Notes: a model not told the origin generated them from the sequence alone. Shown: positions 8,225 through 17,787, numbered from the stretch's first letter. The stretch is 64,000 bases of DNA from Sporocytophaga sp. (GCA_024707265.1 JANQAB010000009.1:744001-808000), one strand, 5' to 3'. A program made the numbers and translations.

Positions 8225-9061
8225 AACGGAGTTTTTTTGTATCCCCTCATATTTATCCACATAATCCGATATCAACCCATCCACCCCCATCTCCATCAGC
8301 TTTTTCATCTCCGAAACTTCATTCACAGTCCAGGGAATAACCTTCATATTATTTTCCTTTGCAAACTTCATCAATGAATGATCAACCAATATATATTCAG
8401 GGCTGTAGATAGCAGGTATAAAGCCAAGCATTGAAAGGTTTTCCTGAAAGCTTAAAGTGTTTTCAACAAGGAAGGATAGAGTTAAATCAGGGCGTGTTTT
8501 GTGAAGGTATTGTAGAGGGCGTAGATCAAAGCACTGTATGATTGTTCTGTCGAGAATACCTTTCTTTTGAAGAACCTTTATCAGCAGGTCTGTAAACACT
8601 TCATAAGGCGGATGAAATATGTTATCTCCTTCTATAGTAGATTTAATTTCTATGTTATAAAATAACTTCGGAAGATTTAATGAAGAAGCATGTACTTCTG
8701 CCGCATCAATTACATCTTCGAGGAGCGGTTTGTATACAGGTATTTTTACTTGCTTGGGAAATCTAGGATGTATTTTGCTTCCGCAATCAAAAGTTTTGAT
8801 TTCCTCATAAGCCATTTCAAATAACTTATAATCCCTTTCTTCTTCTTCTTTAATTTCTGATCCGTCTGGCTTAAGACAAAATTCGTGTGAGAAGAATGCA
8901 TCATGTGATACAACAACTTTATTATCCTTGCTGATCACTACATCCATTTCCAGGGTCGTTACACCCAGTTCTATTGCTTTTAAAAATCCGGGAATAGAAT
9001 TCTCGGGCATCAATCCTCTGCAGCCTCTGTGTCCTTCAAAATCAAAAAAGTCAAATTTCAT
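8213..9061 (-). CDS. Glycerophosphodiester phosphodiesterase family protein
   Basis: 282 residues, a TIM-barrel GDPD. The signature GHRGCRGLMPENSIPGF at residues 10-26 supplies the catalytic His-Arg and metal-binding Glu; LEMDVVISKDNKVVVSHDAF adds the Glu/Asp and second His; IEIKS and VIPWTVNE complete the family pattern. It should hydrolyse glycerophosphodiesters to glycerol-3-phosphate and an alcohol. No signal peptide is visible, so a cytoplasmic location is inferred, unlike periplasmic GlpQ. The downstream mscS-like gene on the same strand starts 5' of it (the gap between them is short), suggesting co-transcription from the right. Confidence 0.9.
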   Translation of the reverse strand: MKFDFFDFEGHRGCRGLMPENSIPGFLKAIELGVTTLEMDVVISKDNKVVVSHDAFFSHEFCLKPDGSEIKEEEERDYKLFEMAYEEIKTFDCGSKIHPRFPKQVKIPVYKPLLEDVIDAAEVHASSLNLPKLFYNIEIKSTIEGDNIFHPPYEVFTDLLIKVLQKKGILDRTIIQCFDLRPLQYLHKTRPDLTLSFLVENTLSFQENLSMLGFIPAIYSPEYILVDHSLMKFAKENNMKVIPWTVNEVSEMKKLMEMGVDGLISDYVDKYEGIQKNSVKKQ

Positions 9062-9071
9062 TAGACAGTTA

Positions 9072-9989
9072 TTACAGGTTAGATTTTTCCAGTTTTAATA
9101 CAGGAGGCTGATTGATGGAAGCTAAGAATTCCTCACGAACTCTTGCTGTTAATGGTATGGCAATAGAGTTTTCTTTAAAAGCCTTTTGGATATCCATTAT
9201 AGCATTATGTTTTACAAGAAATACATTTTTGTGCTCAGCAAGATTTACCCAAAGTTTAAGGATAAGATTGATAGAGGTTTCGTTTAAGGTGTCAAAATAC
9301 ACTTCAACGCTTTTGTTGGGATCTCTTCCTGTTACATTTTCAAGGGTGATTTGTGCCAGATTGGCTACTTTCTCCAGGTCTTCGTTGTAGGATATTCCGA
9401 TAGTAAATTCAATTCTCCTTTCACCGAAGGTATGAAAGTTTTTTATTGGTTTCTGAAGAACATCTTTGGAGGGAATAATGACTTCTTGTCCATCAAATGT
9501 TTTTAGATGGATTGCCCGGATGTCAACTGCTGAAACAGTACCTATAAAGTTATTAGTTTCAATGTGATCCCCAACCTTAAAAGGTTTTTTCACAGCGATT
9601 ATAAATCCTGATATGAGATTGGTAGCAAGATCCTGAAAAGCAAAGCTGAGGGCAAGACCTATGATACCGGCACCTGCAAGGAGGGAGGTAACTGTTTTCT
9701 CAAGTTGAAGAATACCGAGACAGAAAAATACTCCTACCAGAATAATAATTACAGCTACAATTCTTGTAAGTATTATAATGATGTCTTCTGAAATGCTGGT
9801 CCTTAACAGTATCCTGTGTAATACCTTTTTGACCAACTTTGCTATAAGGCTGAAGGTTATAAAGATAAGAATTGCTGTGATAAAATTTGGAATCATCAGT
9901 GTAAAAGCCCGAACCCATGACAACAGTTTCTTAAAAATCATTTCATAAGCCTCGGCATAAAGGCTTATATCCAATATAATATCTCTCAT
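9072..9989 (-). CDS. MscS-family mechanosensitive ion channel
   Basis: About 305 residues from the ATG at 9987-9989 (MRDIILDISLYAEAYE); an upstream in-frame start at 10067 would add 26 poorly conserved residues. Hydrophobic helices at roughly 30-52 and 65-90 precede the pore-lining helix with Gly/Ala packing (TSLLAGAGIIGLALSFAFQD, then LISGFII) and the MscS beta domain (FKVGDHIETNNFIGTVSAVD, VIIPSKDVL). MscS channels open under membrane tension to release solutes during hypo-osmotic shock. Located in the inner membrane. It lies 10 bp upstream of the GDPD gene and likely forms an operon with it. Confidence 0.92.
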   Translation of the reverse strand: MRDIILDISLYAEAYEMIFKKLLSWVRAFTLMIPNFITAILIFITFSLIAKLVKKVLHRILLRTSISEDIIIILTRIVAVIIILVGVFFCLGILQLEKTVTSLLAGAGIIGLALSFAFQDLATNLISGFIIAVKKPFKVGDHIETNNFIGTVSAVDIRAIHLKTFDGQEVIIPSKDVLQKPIKNFHTFGERRIEFTIGISYNEDLEKVANLAQITLENVTGRDPNKSVEVYFDTLNETSINLILKLWVNLAEHKNVFLVKHNAIMDIQKAFKENSIAIPLTARVREEFLASINQPPVLKLEKSNL

Positions 9990-10152
9990 TTCTTTGCTTA
10001 GGATGGTTTGACTGATCTGTATTTTGATAATAAAATTAACGATTTTTAAAGACAACGAAAAAAACAAATTTTTTTTACAAAAAATTCAATTGATCATTTG
10101 ATTTCTTCCCTTATGCAAAGGGAATTCATAATCTTAATACAATGTTTTTATA

Positions 10153-10389
10153 ATGTATATAGATGATGGTTTTATGGAAAATGAAGGCAAATCCACTAAC
10201 AATTCGTTGATATCCAAATATGGCTCCAGTAAGAGTGTCTGGAAGGGTGCAGGAATTGCGGCTTTTCTTGGTGTTTTTGGGTATAGCGCAAAATATTTTC
10301 CTTATTTGGGCGAAACGAATAAGATAAAGGAGCTGGCCAAAGAAGACCAGCTGATGTATGATAAGGAACGGGCAGATCTTGAATCTTAA
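10153..10389 (+). CDS. Small hypothetical protein, one possible membrane segment
   Basis: 78 residues, unrecognised. One moderately hydrophobic stretch (GAGIAAFLGVFGYSAKYF, about 32-49) is followed by a charged tail (KELAKEDQLMYDKERADLE). It is divergent from mscS and 57 bp before the next secreted-protein gene, consistent with co-transcription. An internal ATG at 10174 is an alternative start. A 95-codon frame on the opposite strand covers the same bases, but its peptide looks less natural. Evidence for a real gene is modest. Confidence 0.45.
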   Translation: MYIDDGFMENEGKSTNNSLISKYGSSKSVWKGAGIAAFLGVFGYSAKYFPYLGETNKIKELAKEDQLMYDKERADLES

Positions 10390-10446
10390 GGAGGAACTTA
10401 TAAAAATCCGCACTGGTTAGGATTAAGATAACAAAATGTGATGCTG

Positions 10447-11058
10447 ATGAAATATCTGATGGGATTGATTATGGTATTGGGTCTGGGATTTAGTTCTCTG
10501 GCTCAGACTCCACAGGGGAATGAACAGGAGGAGGATTCCTTCATCTGCTACCAGGTGGATGAAAATTCAATTAGTTGTTATTCCGAATATGACCCTGCCT
10601 TTGATGAAGCATTTCAACAAGGCGTTACGCCTGAGGGAGATATTTATTCAATGGAAGAAAATTTGATTGAATCTCCTGAGCAGGAAGAAGAATCTTATCA
10701 AATTGAACCCCTTGAACTTGAAGGTACACCTCAATGTGAGGCAAATGAAAAAGAAGAGGCAAAGGCCTATAATATGCCTGAAAACTATGAAGATAAATCA
10801 AACGAAGATATTTCTCAGATAGGGGATCAGGAACGAGGTGAAAATACAGTGAATTCAGAAATATGTAGTCAGTTAGAAAGATCAGATGGTAAATCTTTCG
10901 GGGAACCATATGATTTTGAAGAAGCACAATGTCACTGTCCTGACATGGAAACCACCACAGAAGGAGATTATAAATTCGGTAATCCTGATGAGGAAATTAA
11001 TCCCGAAGATGTTCATATAGAGACAAATGTTTCTACTGATGAAGGGGGGATATACTAA
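10447..11058 (+). CDS. Secreted highly acidic protein of unknown function
   Basis: About 204 residues. I prefer the ATG at 10447, which opens a signal peptide (MKYLMGLIMVLGLGFSSLAQ); a GTG at 10438 and ATG at 10441 are alternatives. The mature chain is very rich in Glu/Asp and contains scattered cysteines (FICYQVDENSISCYS, TPQCEANEKEE, EICSQLE, AQCHCPDME), so it may be disulfide-bonded outside the cell. No known domain or T9SS tail is visible. It could bind cations, but that is speculation from composition. A terminator follows at 11093. Confidence 0.7.
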   Translation: MKYLMGLIMVLGLGFSSLAQTPQGNEQEEDSFICYQVDENSISCYSEYDPAFDEAFQQGVTPEGDIYSMEENLIESPEQEEESYQIEPLELEGTPQCEANEKEEAKAYNMPENYEDKSNEDISQIGDQERGENTVNSEICSQLERSDGKSFGEPYDFEEAQCHCPDMETTTEGDYKFGNPDEEINPEDVHIETNVSTDEGGIY

Positions 11059-11092
11059 AAGCTTACTTCTAAAGTCTCTTTTATCAATTTTG

Positions 11093-11129
11093 AAGAGGAA
11101 AGGTTGAAGCTTTTCCTCTTTTATTTTTT
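11093..11129 (+). terminator. Rho-independent terminator after the acidic secreted protein
   Basis: Stem AAGAGGAAA/TTTCCTCTT (11093-11101 with 11112-11120), extended inward by G-U and G-C pairs, with a T-rich tail (TTATTTTTT) after it. Confidence 0.8.
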
Positions 11130-11256
11130 CACCCTAAATAATCATTTAATTATTAAAATGTCTTGTTGATTCAATTCTTTATTCATTTTAGTGAAAAACT
11201 ATTAGATAGCTATAAATTTTTTAATGTTTAATTCCTGTTTAAATATGGATATGGCT

Positions 11257-11264
11257 TAGATTTG
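11257..11264 (+). promoter_or_regulatory. Candidate -7 promoter element (TAGATTTG)
   Basis: An exact TAnnTTTG match that ends only 3 bp before the helicase ATG at 11268. If it is used, transcription would begin at about the start codon, giving a leaderless or near-leaderless mRNA. No clear -33 box is visible. Confidence 0.4.
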
Positions 11265-11267
11265 TAT

Positions 11268-14200
11268 ATGGCCAGTCAATTCGATCAATCTTTTCAGGAT
11301 GAACTTTCTAAATTAAACGAGGCTCAGAAAAGTGCGGTAGAGCATCTCGAAGGACCGGTTCTGGTAATTGCAGGACCTGGTACGGGGAAGACCCAGATTC
11401 TTTCCGCAAGAATAGGCTATATCCTCAGTTCTGCTGATACACAGGTTCGTCCTCACAACATTCTCTGTCTTACTTATACTGATGCCGGTACAATAGCTAT
11501 GCGGAAGAGACTTCTGAAGTTCATTGGTCCGGAGGCGTATAAAGTACACATTCACACTTTTCATTCTTTCTGTAACCAGGTTATTCAGGAAAACTTGGAT
11601 TATTTTGGTTTCAGGGATTTGCAACCTATTACAGAGCTTGAATCTGTCCTGTTATTCAAAGAGTTAATAGATGATCTTGGGCCAAAAAATCCCTTAAAGC
11701 GGTACACAGGAGATGTTTATTATGAAGTGAGGAGACTTCAGGTTTTATTTAACCTGATGAAAAAAGAAAACTGGACCCCTGAACTTATCGAGGAGAAAAT
11801 TAAAGAGTATCTGGATAGCCTTCCTTTCAGGGAAGATTTTATATATAAGCGTGCAAACGCTAAACAAGGGATCAAAGCGGGAGATATTAAGAAAGATAAG
11901 ATCAGGGAAGAAGAAGCAAAACTGGAATTGCTTAGAGCTGCTTGTCAGGAATTTCCAAGATTTGAAAGCATGATGCGCAAGAGACGGCGTTATGATTATA
12001 ACGACATGATTCTTTGGGTTTTAGAAGCTTTTAGAAAAAGTGAAGAAATACTACGCCGCTATCAGGAGCAGTATTTGTATTTTCTTGTAGATGAATATCA
12101 GGATACAAATGGTGCACAGAATGAAATTCTTAATATTCTTACCGGGTATTGGGACAAGCCGAACATATTTGCTGTTGGGGATGATGATCAGTCTATATAT
12201 AGATTTCAAGGGGCAAGTGTAAAGAATATTATAGACTTTTATGACCGCTTTAAAGAAGATGTCAAAACAATTGTCCTTACTGAGAACTACAGGTCATCTC
12301 AGAATATTCTTAACTCATCAGCTGGTCTTATTAACTTCAATGAAGAAAGGCTGGTGCGGAAGATAAACGGATTGAGTAAAGATCTTTTTGCTAAAGGATC
12401 TTTTGCAACGTCTGAAGTAGAAGTTAATGTCCTTGAATATTATAATGTAATTCATGAAGAGTCTGATATTCTGAATCAATTGATAAAGCTGTATGAAGAT
12501 GGTGAGGACCTTAATGAAGTTGCAGTAATCTATCGAAGTCACAAAATAGTGGATAACCTTGTGCGCATGCTGGAGACAAGGAATATACCATTAAACGTGC
12601 GTCAACAGACCAATATACTGACACTCCCTTTTGTGGAATCGCTGATTTCTCTTCTTACTTATTTGTCAGAAGAATATGCAAAACCTCACTCCGCAGAGTT
12701 CCTCCTGTATGAGATCATGCATTACAATTTTTTCTCAATCAATGCAAGAGATATAGCCCGTATTGCACGCAAATGCTACGAGAATAAAGAGTCATGGAGA
12801 GAGGTAATCAGCAGCAGAGAAAAGCTTTTTTTATTGAATTTAGAATCAGCCAGACATATCTCTGCTCTTGAAGAAAATTTATCTTACTGGATTAAAGAAA
12901 TACCTAATATTACGTTACAGACCCTCTTTGAGAAGATCATTATTAAGGGAGGTATCATGAGTTATATCATGAATCACCCGGATAAGATTTGGTTGATGCA
13001 GGTTGTGAATACATTTTTTGATTTTATAAAAGATGAAACGGCAAAGAATCCGTCTCTTGACTTACCGGGGTTTCTAAGTCTTCTTAAAGAAATGAAGGAA
13101 AACGGAATTTCCCTGACAGTTAACAAAGTTATACAGTCTGAGAAAGGAATTAACTTTGTGACGGCTCATTCTTCAAAGGGGCTGGAATTCAGACATGTAT
13201 TTCTTATTTCGTGTACCTCCTCCAATTGGGAAAAACAAAGAGCCAGATCTCAGACATACAAAATTCCTGATACACTTACAGAAGCAGATACGGAAGACAA
13301 GACAGAAGAGGAGCGACGACTCTTTTATGTAGCCATGACAAGAGCAAAGGAATATCTTCATATTTCTTATGCAGCTCGTGACAATGCTGGCAAGGAACTT
13401 GAAATGTCCAGGTTTGTTGCAGAAGTGTTGGAGTCTGAAGCTATTAAGGCGAAGCGTCCGGAGCTCGATGAAAAGGTGATTTCAGATTATCAGTTTGCCC
13501 TTCTTGCAAGTGAAAGACCGGCAGAACTCAGTCTTTCGGATATTGAATTCATGAAAGATTCTTTGAAAAACTATAAAATGAGTGTTACTCATTTGAATAA
13601 GTTTTTGTTATGCCCTCTTTCCTTTTATTTCGAAAATGTCTTGAGAGTGCCGTCAGCAAGGAGTGAGAGTATGGGATTTGGCAATGCCATGCACAGTGCA
13701 CTGTATATGTTGTTTTCCAAGATGAGCAAGTCTGAGAAAAATGAATTCCCGTCAGTAGATGAGTTTTATTCCTTCTTCTGTGCAGGTATGTACAATCACA
13801 GGTCTCATTTTACAGACAAAGAATATGAACGCAGGTTGGAGTTTGGGAAGGAACTTTTATATGATTACTATGCAAAATATGTTGGCCAATGGAATAAAAT
13901 AGTAGCAGTAGAGCATAGAATTAATAATGCTGAAGTTGGAGGGGTACCAATTACCGGAGCACTAGATAAAATTGAATTTGACGGCAAAAAGGTAAATGTG
14001 GTAGACTATAAAACGGGAAATCCTGAAAATGGCAAAAAGAAATTAAACAGGCCATCTGAAAAGGATCCCAATGGAGGCGATTATTGGAGGCAGATTGTTT
14101 TTTATAGAATACTGCTAGACAGCGACAAATCCAAAAACTATGAAATGCTTTCAGGTGAGATAGATTTCCTTCAGAAAGACAGTAAAAAGGAGTTTATAAA

Positions 14201-14381
14201 AGAAAAGGTTTTTGTTCTCCCAGAAGATATTGAAATAGTTAAAAGTCAGATAAAAGGAACCTATGATAAGATTATGAATCTTGAATTTACCCAGGGCTGT
14301 AATAATGATGATTGCTATTGGTGTAATTTTGTAAAGCATCATTACAGAACTGAAATACCGGATTCAGAAATTGACGAATAA
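11268..14381 (+). CDS. UvrD/PcrA-type helicase fused to PD-(D/E)XK nuclease with cysteine staple
   Basis: 1037 residues from the ATG at 11268 (a TTG two codons upstream is less likely). Superfamily 1A helicase motifs: I GPGTGKT (36-42), II DEYQDT (about 275), III GDDDQSIYRFQGA (about 304), IV LTENYRSSQNIL, V TAHSSKGLEF, VI EERRLFYVAMTRAKE (about 680). The C-terminal third is a RecB/Cas4/AddB-like nuclease: GALDKIEFDGKKVNVVDYKT (about 895-914), with one Cys upstream (LLCPLSFYF, about 781) and three at the end (CNNDDCYWC, about 1010), the spacing of a 4Fe-4S staple. I infer a single-chain DNA end-processing machine for recombination or repair. Confidence 0.9.
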   Translation: MASQFDQSFQDELSKLNEAQKSAVEHLEGPVLVIAGPGTGKTQILSARIGYILSSADTQVRPHNILCLTYTDAGTIAMRKRLLKFIGPEAYKVHIHTFHSFCNQVIQENLDYFGFRDLQPITELESVLLFKELIDDLGPKNPLKRYTGDVYYEVRRLQVLFNLMKKENWTPELIEEKIKEYLDSLPFREDFIYKRANAKQGIKAGDIKKDKIREEEAKLELLRAACQEFPRFESMMRKRRRYDYNDMILWVLEAFRKSEEILRRYQEQYLYFLVDEYQDTNGAQNEILNILTGYWDKPNIFAVGDDDQSIYRFQGASVKNIIDFYDRFKEDVKTIVLTENYRSSQNILNSSAGLINFNEERLVRKINGLSKDLFAKGSFATSEVEVNVLEYYNVIHEESDILNQLIKLYEDGEDLNEVAVIYRSHKIVDNLVRMLETRNIPLNVRQQTNILTLPFVESLISLLTYLSEEYAKPHSAEFLLYEIMHYNFFSINARDIARIARKCYENKESWREVISSREKLFLLNLESARHISALEENLSYWIKEIPNITLQTLFEKIIIKGGIMSYIMNHPDKIWLMQVVNTFFDFIKDETAKNPSLDLPGFLSLLKEMKENGISLTVNKVIQSEKGINFVTAHSSKGLEFRHVFLISCTSSNWEKQRARSQTYKIPDTLTEADTEDKTEEERRLFYVAMTRAKEYLHISYAARDNAGKELEMSRFVAEVLESEAIKAKRPELDEKVISDYQFALLASERPAELSLSDIEFMKDSLKNYKMSVTHLNKFLLCPLSFYFENVLRVPSARSESMGFGNAMHSALYMLFSKMSKSEKNEFPSVDEFYSFFCAGMYNHRSHFTDKEYERRLEFGKELLYDYYAKYVGQWNKIVAVEHRINNAEVGGVPITGALDKIEFDGKKVNVVDYKTGNPENGKKKLNRPSEKDPNGGDYWRQIVFYRILLDSDKSKNYEMLSGEIDFLQKDSKKEFIKEKVFVLPEDIEIVKSQIKGTYDKIMNLEFTQGCNNDDCYWCNFVKHHYRTEIPDSEIDE

Positions 14382-14778
14382 ACATTATTTTTATTTTTGA
14401 GTTTTTAAATTGGAGAAGTCTGTCTTAAATAACCTTTACGTTTGTTGCTTTCGGTTTCGGCTGATTTTCTTTTCTTTAGAAGTTGGGCAGTGACTTTTTC
14501 GCTGGAGGGAGTATTAAAGGTATCGAATTGTGGATTTCTTATGGATAAATTATTGAAAAGTCCCTATGGGAGAAGTAATGTGATGAGGTGTCAATTTATT
14601 ATCTTTAAGATCCAGGATTAAATATTGACTTATTTCAAGAAGAAATAGTCTTGCCAGAGGGAATACTGGAGGGTATTTTAAAACCGGATTATTTTTTTAA
14701 CGTAAAAGAAATAGGTAAAGTACAGGGTGTTTTTATAATTATCTTATAACTAGTATATTAGGCTTTTTATATCCTCAT
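14382..14778. other. Intergenic region, about 400 bp
   Basis: Between the helicase-nuclease and propeller genes. I see no open frame with coding character, no clear terminator hairpin and no convincing promoter motif. The promoter of the 14779 gene presumably lies here. Confidence 0.4.
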
Positions 14779-16035
14779 ATGAGAAAACAACTCATTATCA
14801 CGGTTGTATTATTTTTCGTATTTACTCATTTAAGCAGTAATGAAACGTCCTTTAACAGGCTTGAGGATTTAAACGATTTTTTTGCCTTAAAATGGAAAAG
14901 ATTCATCGGGGGGACCTCTTACAGAACAAATATCACTTATTGTAATGGGAATATCATAGTTGGTTCAAATGGAATGCATTATGCTGATTACTCTGTGACA
15001 GATAAGAATAATGGAGTTTATTTTTTAAGCGCTAAAACAGGGACCATTTTAAAGCATATAGAAAAAGAGGGCTTTGGCGATGAAGATGTAAATGGTGTCG
15101 CGATTCATAATGGCAGGGTTTTCTTTGGAAATGACAATGATGAAATTTTTTGTTACTCAACTGCCGGAAAGTTATTATGGAGCATGCCCGCATCGGGCGA
15201 CATTGAATCTGCCCCTGCTTTGATCAATATCAATAACGACAATGTCAAAGATCCTGTTTTTGCAACAGAAACCGGAGAAATTGCAGCGTATAATGGAGTA
15301 AATGGCAAAAAGCTCTGGAGTTTCAAGCAGGAGGGCTTTAACGGCTGGGAGCAAACTCAAAACAGATTTGTGTTTCGTATTGCTGCTCATTTTAAAAATG
15401 GCTCAGGATTTATGTGTAAGCCTCTTACCTATGATATAGATAATGATGGAGTTTATGATGTGTTGGTAACCTCTAAAGATGGTATAGTCTATGCTATAGA
15501 CGGATCAAATGGGGAAGAGCTTTGGAAATACAATACATTTTTCTTTGGCACGACTCAATCGCCAGTCTGTATCAAATATAGGGGAAAGAATTACTTTGGA
15601 ATAACTTCAGGAAAGTCCATTCTGTTATTGGATAAAGCAGGTAAAAAGCAATTTGAGTTTGCATTTTCACATTGGATTTCGGATGCGCTTCCAGTGGTAC
15701 TTCCGGAAAATAAACTGATTGTTTGTCATGAAAATGGAATCAGTGTATTGAATTTTGAAACAGGAGACATAAAATATTCTGCTATAGAGGGAAAAATTAC
15801 TGCAACTCCGATAGTAGAAGACGCTCTTGAAAAGGGAGATAGTCAGGTCATAGTTCCTATGGAATCAGGTAAGCTTGCTTTTTTGGGGATAGACGGAAGT
15901 ATTCAAAAAGTATTTTCCTTTTCCCGTGGCTCCGAGTGTTCTCCATTGTTTGTCGATGTCGACGGAGATAGTAAAAAAGAGCTGCTTTTAAGCAGCTATG
16001 ATGGTTATTTGTATTGCTACCAGATTAAAAGATGA
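14779..16035 (+). CDS. Secreted PQQ-type beta-propeller repeat protein
   Basis: 418 residues with an N-terminal signal peptide (LIITVVLFFVFTHLSS). It is built of repeated propeller blades of the PQQ/outer-membrane BamB type (NGVYFLSAKTGTILKHIE, GEIAAYNGVNGKKLWSFK, GIVYAIDGSNGEELWKY), interleaved with calcium-loop FG-GAP-like units (ININNDNVKDPVFAT, YDIDNDGVYDVLVTS, VDVDGDSKKELLLSSYDG). No catalytic dehydrogenase residues are obvious, so a binding or scaffolding role in the envelope is more likely than an enzyme. Its stop overlaps the next ATG by 4 bp, indicating translational coupling. Confidence 0.82.
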   Translation: MRKQLIITVVLFFVFTHLSSNETSFNRLEDLNDFFALKWKRFIGGTSYRTNITYCNGNIIVGSNGMHYADYSVTDKNNGVYFLSAKTGTILKHIEKEGFGDEDVNGVAIHNGRVFFGNDNDEIFCYSTAGKLLWSMPASGDIESAPALININNDNVKDPVFATETGEIAAYNGVNGKKLWSFKQEGFNGWEQTQNRFVFRIAAHFKNGSGFMCKPLTYDIDNDGVYDVLVTSKDGIVYAIDGSNGEELWKYNTFFFGTTQSPVCIKYRGKNYFGITSGKSILLLDKAGKKQFEFAFSHWISDALPVVLPENKLIVCHENGISVLNFETGDIKYSAIEGKITATPIVEDALEKGDSQVIVPMESGKLAFLGIDGSIQKVFSFSRGSECSPLFVDVDGDSKKELLLSSYDGYLYCYQIKR

Positions 16036-17330
16036 AAAAAGTAGTCAGAAATTGGTATCTATTAGTGTTGCTGGCCTTTTTAGGTTGGGCCGGAGTTTTT
16101 TATTACTTGGTAAAGAAAGAAACACCGGTGGTAATAGCGCCTTTTGAAAAAGTAAATGTTCCTTATGAGACTTTCGAAATATTTGGAGAAGAAGGTGGAG
16201 AGTTCATTTCTCAAAGAGGAACAAAAATTGTCATTCCTGCAAAAGCCTTTGTAGATAAAAATGGTGACTTGATTAATGACAGAGTTTTAATAAAATACAG
16301 GCAACTGGATAACGCCGCAGATATCTTTTTAAGTGGTCTTCCAATGAATTATGATTCTACAGGTGAAAGACTTCTTGAAACTGCTGAAGTGATTGAAATT
16401 AAAGCTTTCGTAAGAAATAAACCTGTATTCCTTGCAACGGGAAGTAAAATTGATTTGAAATATACTGCTTCTGCGCCATTAACTTCTGATTATGGATTTT
16501 ATCATTTTGATGCAGAGAACCTTCTTTGGCAATATTCAAATGACTATTCAAAAGAAAAGCTTTCTGCTTTTGAAGTTGGAAATCAGAAATATGTATCTAA
16601 TGTAAGGATGCGTAAAGAGGATTTATTTCTTTTTGACCTTGAAATTGACCAGGATGATTATCCAGAATTAAAAGAATTTAAGGACCTTAAGTGGGCCTAT
16701 ATTGGAAATAGTGATAAAATTGATCCTAGAAAGAATTCATGGGCATTTAAAGTATTATGGACCAAGACACAGTTAAAACTTATTGACAAAGGAGATAAAG
16801 TTTACCAGCTTGTTCTTTCCAATAACGAAGGGAGAAGCTTTAAAACCCTGATTACGCCTTACAGAGAAGAATTGCTGCAAAATCAGGTAGAGTATGTAGT
16901 TGCTGATAAGGGTAATAAAGGTAGTAAGACTTCCAAGTCGGAGGAAACATCAATTAAATATAACTTGTCTATTAACCAGACAGGAGCTTGGAACATAGCC
17001 AGAAAAAGGCTAAAGGAGGAGGAGCAGGTTTATCTTTCAACGCTTAAATTTTCTAATCCCTCTCTAAGAGCTTCAGAGAAAGATATTTATCTGTTGGATA
17101 TGGAATACAATACAGTAAGGAAAATTTCGGGTAAAACTGCCCAAAAGGTGTCTATAAAGCCCTCTTCTAAACTAATTGTTATTTCTGTTGATGGTGATAA
17201 TCAAATATCATTTGATAAGGTTTCTGAAATTAAATCAGGGCCTATTACTGGAGTACTGGAATTCTATCTCATGCAATGCGAAGAAACCATTAAATCTTAT
17301 AACCATTTTCACAGATTGTTAACCATGTGA
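16032..17330 (+). CDS. Membrane-anchored envelope protein with ZU5-like domain
   Basis: 432 residues. One N-terminal transmembrane helix (WYLLVLLAFLGWAGVFYYLV, about 8-27), the rest extracytoplasmic. Residues about 50-150 (EEGGEFISQRGTKIVIPAKA, FVDKNGDLINDRVLIKYRQ, DIFLSGLPMNYDSTGE) match a beta-sandwich module resembling ZU5 that I know from Bacteroidota surface proteins. The central part is charged and not recognised. It overlaps the propeller gene by 4 bp, so the two products probably act together in the periplasm. The domain name is by similarity of pattern, not a search. Confidence 0.7.
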   Translation: MKKVVRNWYLLVLLAFLGWAGVFYYLVKKETPVVIAPFEKVNVPYETFEIFGEEGGEFISQRGTKIVIPAKAFVDKNGDLINDRVLIKYRQLDNAADIFLSGLPMNYDSTGERLLETAEVIEIKAFVRNKPVFLATGSKIDLKYTASAPLTSDYGFYHFDAENLLWQYSNDYSKEKLSAFEVGNQKYVSNVRMRKEDLFLFDLEIDQDDYPELKEFKDLKWAYIGNSDKIDPRKNSWAFKVLWTKTQLKLIDKGDKVYQLVLSNNEGRSFKTLITPYREELLQNQVEYVVADKGNKGSKTSKSEETSIKYNLSINQTGAWNIARKRLKEEEQVYLSTLKFSNPSLRASEKDIYLLDMEYNTVRKISGKTAQKVSIKPSSKLIVISVDGDNQISFDKVSEIKSGPITGVLEFYLMQCEETIKSYNHFHRLLTM

Positions 17331-17770
17331 TTTTCATAAAAGTAAATTTTTTTAGCTGAAGAAGTTTTTAATTGTAAGTACTGAGGGGTTATTTATAATA
17401 ATTTTAAGATTTCAATCTATTTTTACCCTATTTCTTAAGAGAAGATTGATCTTATTTGTCGTTATAAGAGTGCTTTTTTTTTATCTATATTCTATAAAAT
17501 CAATAGACTAATGCCCTGTCTTTATGTGTCACAATAATTAAAAAAAACCTTAGAATAATTCAAAACTAGATTGGTTTTTTGGGAATAATGAAGTTTCCTG
17601 GCTTTAATAATCCAAAATTGCTGGTTTTTTAAACATTTTTTTTTTATATTTAATCAGTCGTCTTTGAAAAAAACTGCCTTAAAATTGTTTGATCAGGCCG
17701 ATTAAAGATATCAAAAGATAGATGTAAGAAATCGGGGGGATTTGTAAGTCTTTTCTTGGATAATTTGAGG

Positions 17771-17778
17771 TAACTTTG
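17771..17778 (+). promoter_or_regulatory. Candidate -7 promoter element for gltBD (TAACTTTG)
   Basis: Exact TAnnTTTG match about 150 bp upstream of the gltB ATG. No -33 TTTG at 19-bp spacing; a TTTG lies at 17741-17744, 26 bp away. A transcript from here would begin close to the hairpin at 17788. Confidence 0.45.
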
Positions 17779-17787
17779 ATAATAAGC

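Noticed and set aside
8253..8261. Perfect DnaA box TTATCCACA
   Set aside because: It lies inside the glycerophosphodiesterase coding sequence, alone; chance occurrence.
10126..10413. 95-codon minus-strand frame opposite the small protein at 10153
   Set aside because: It overlaps the plus-strand candidate and has poorer composition.
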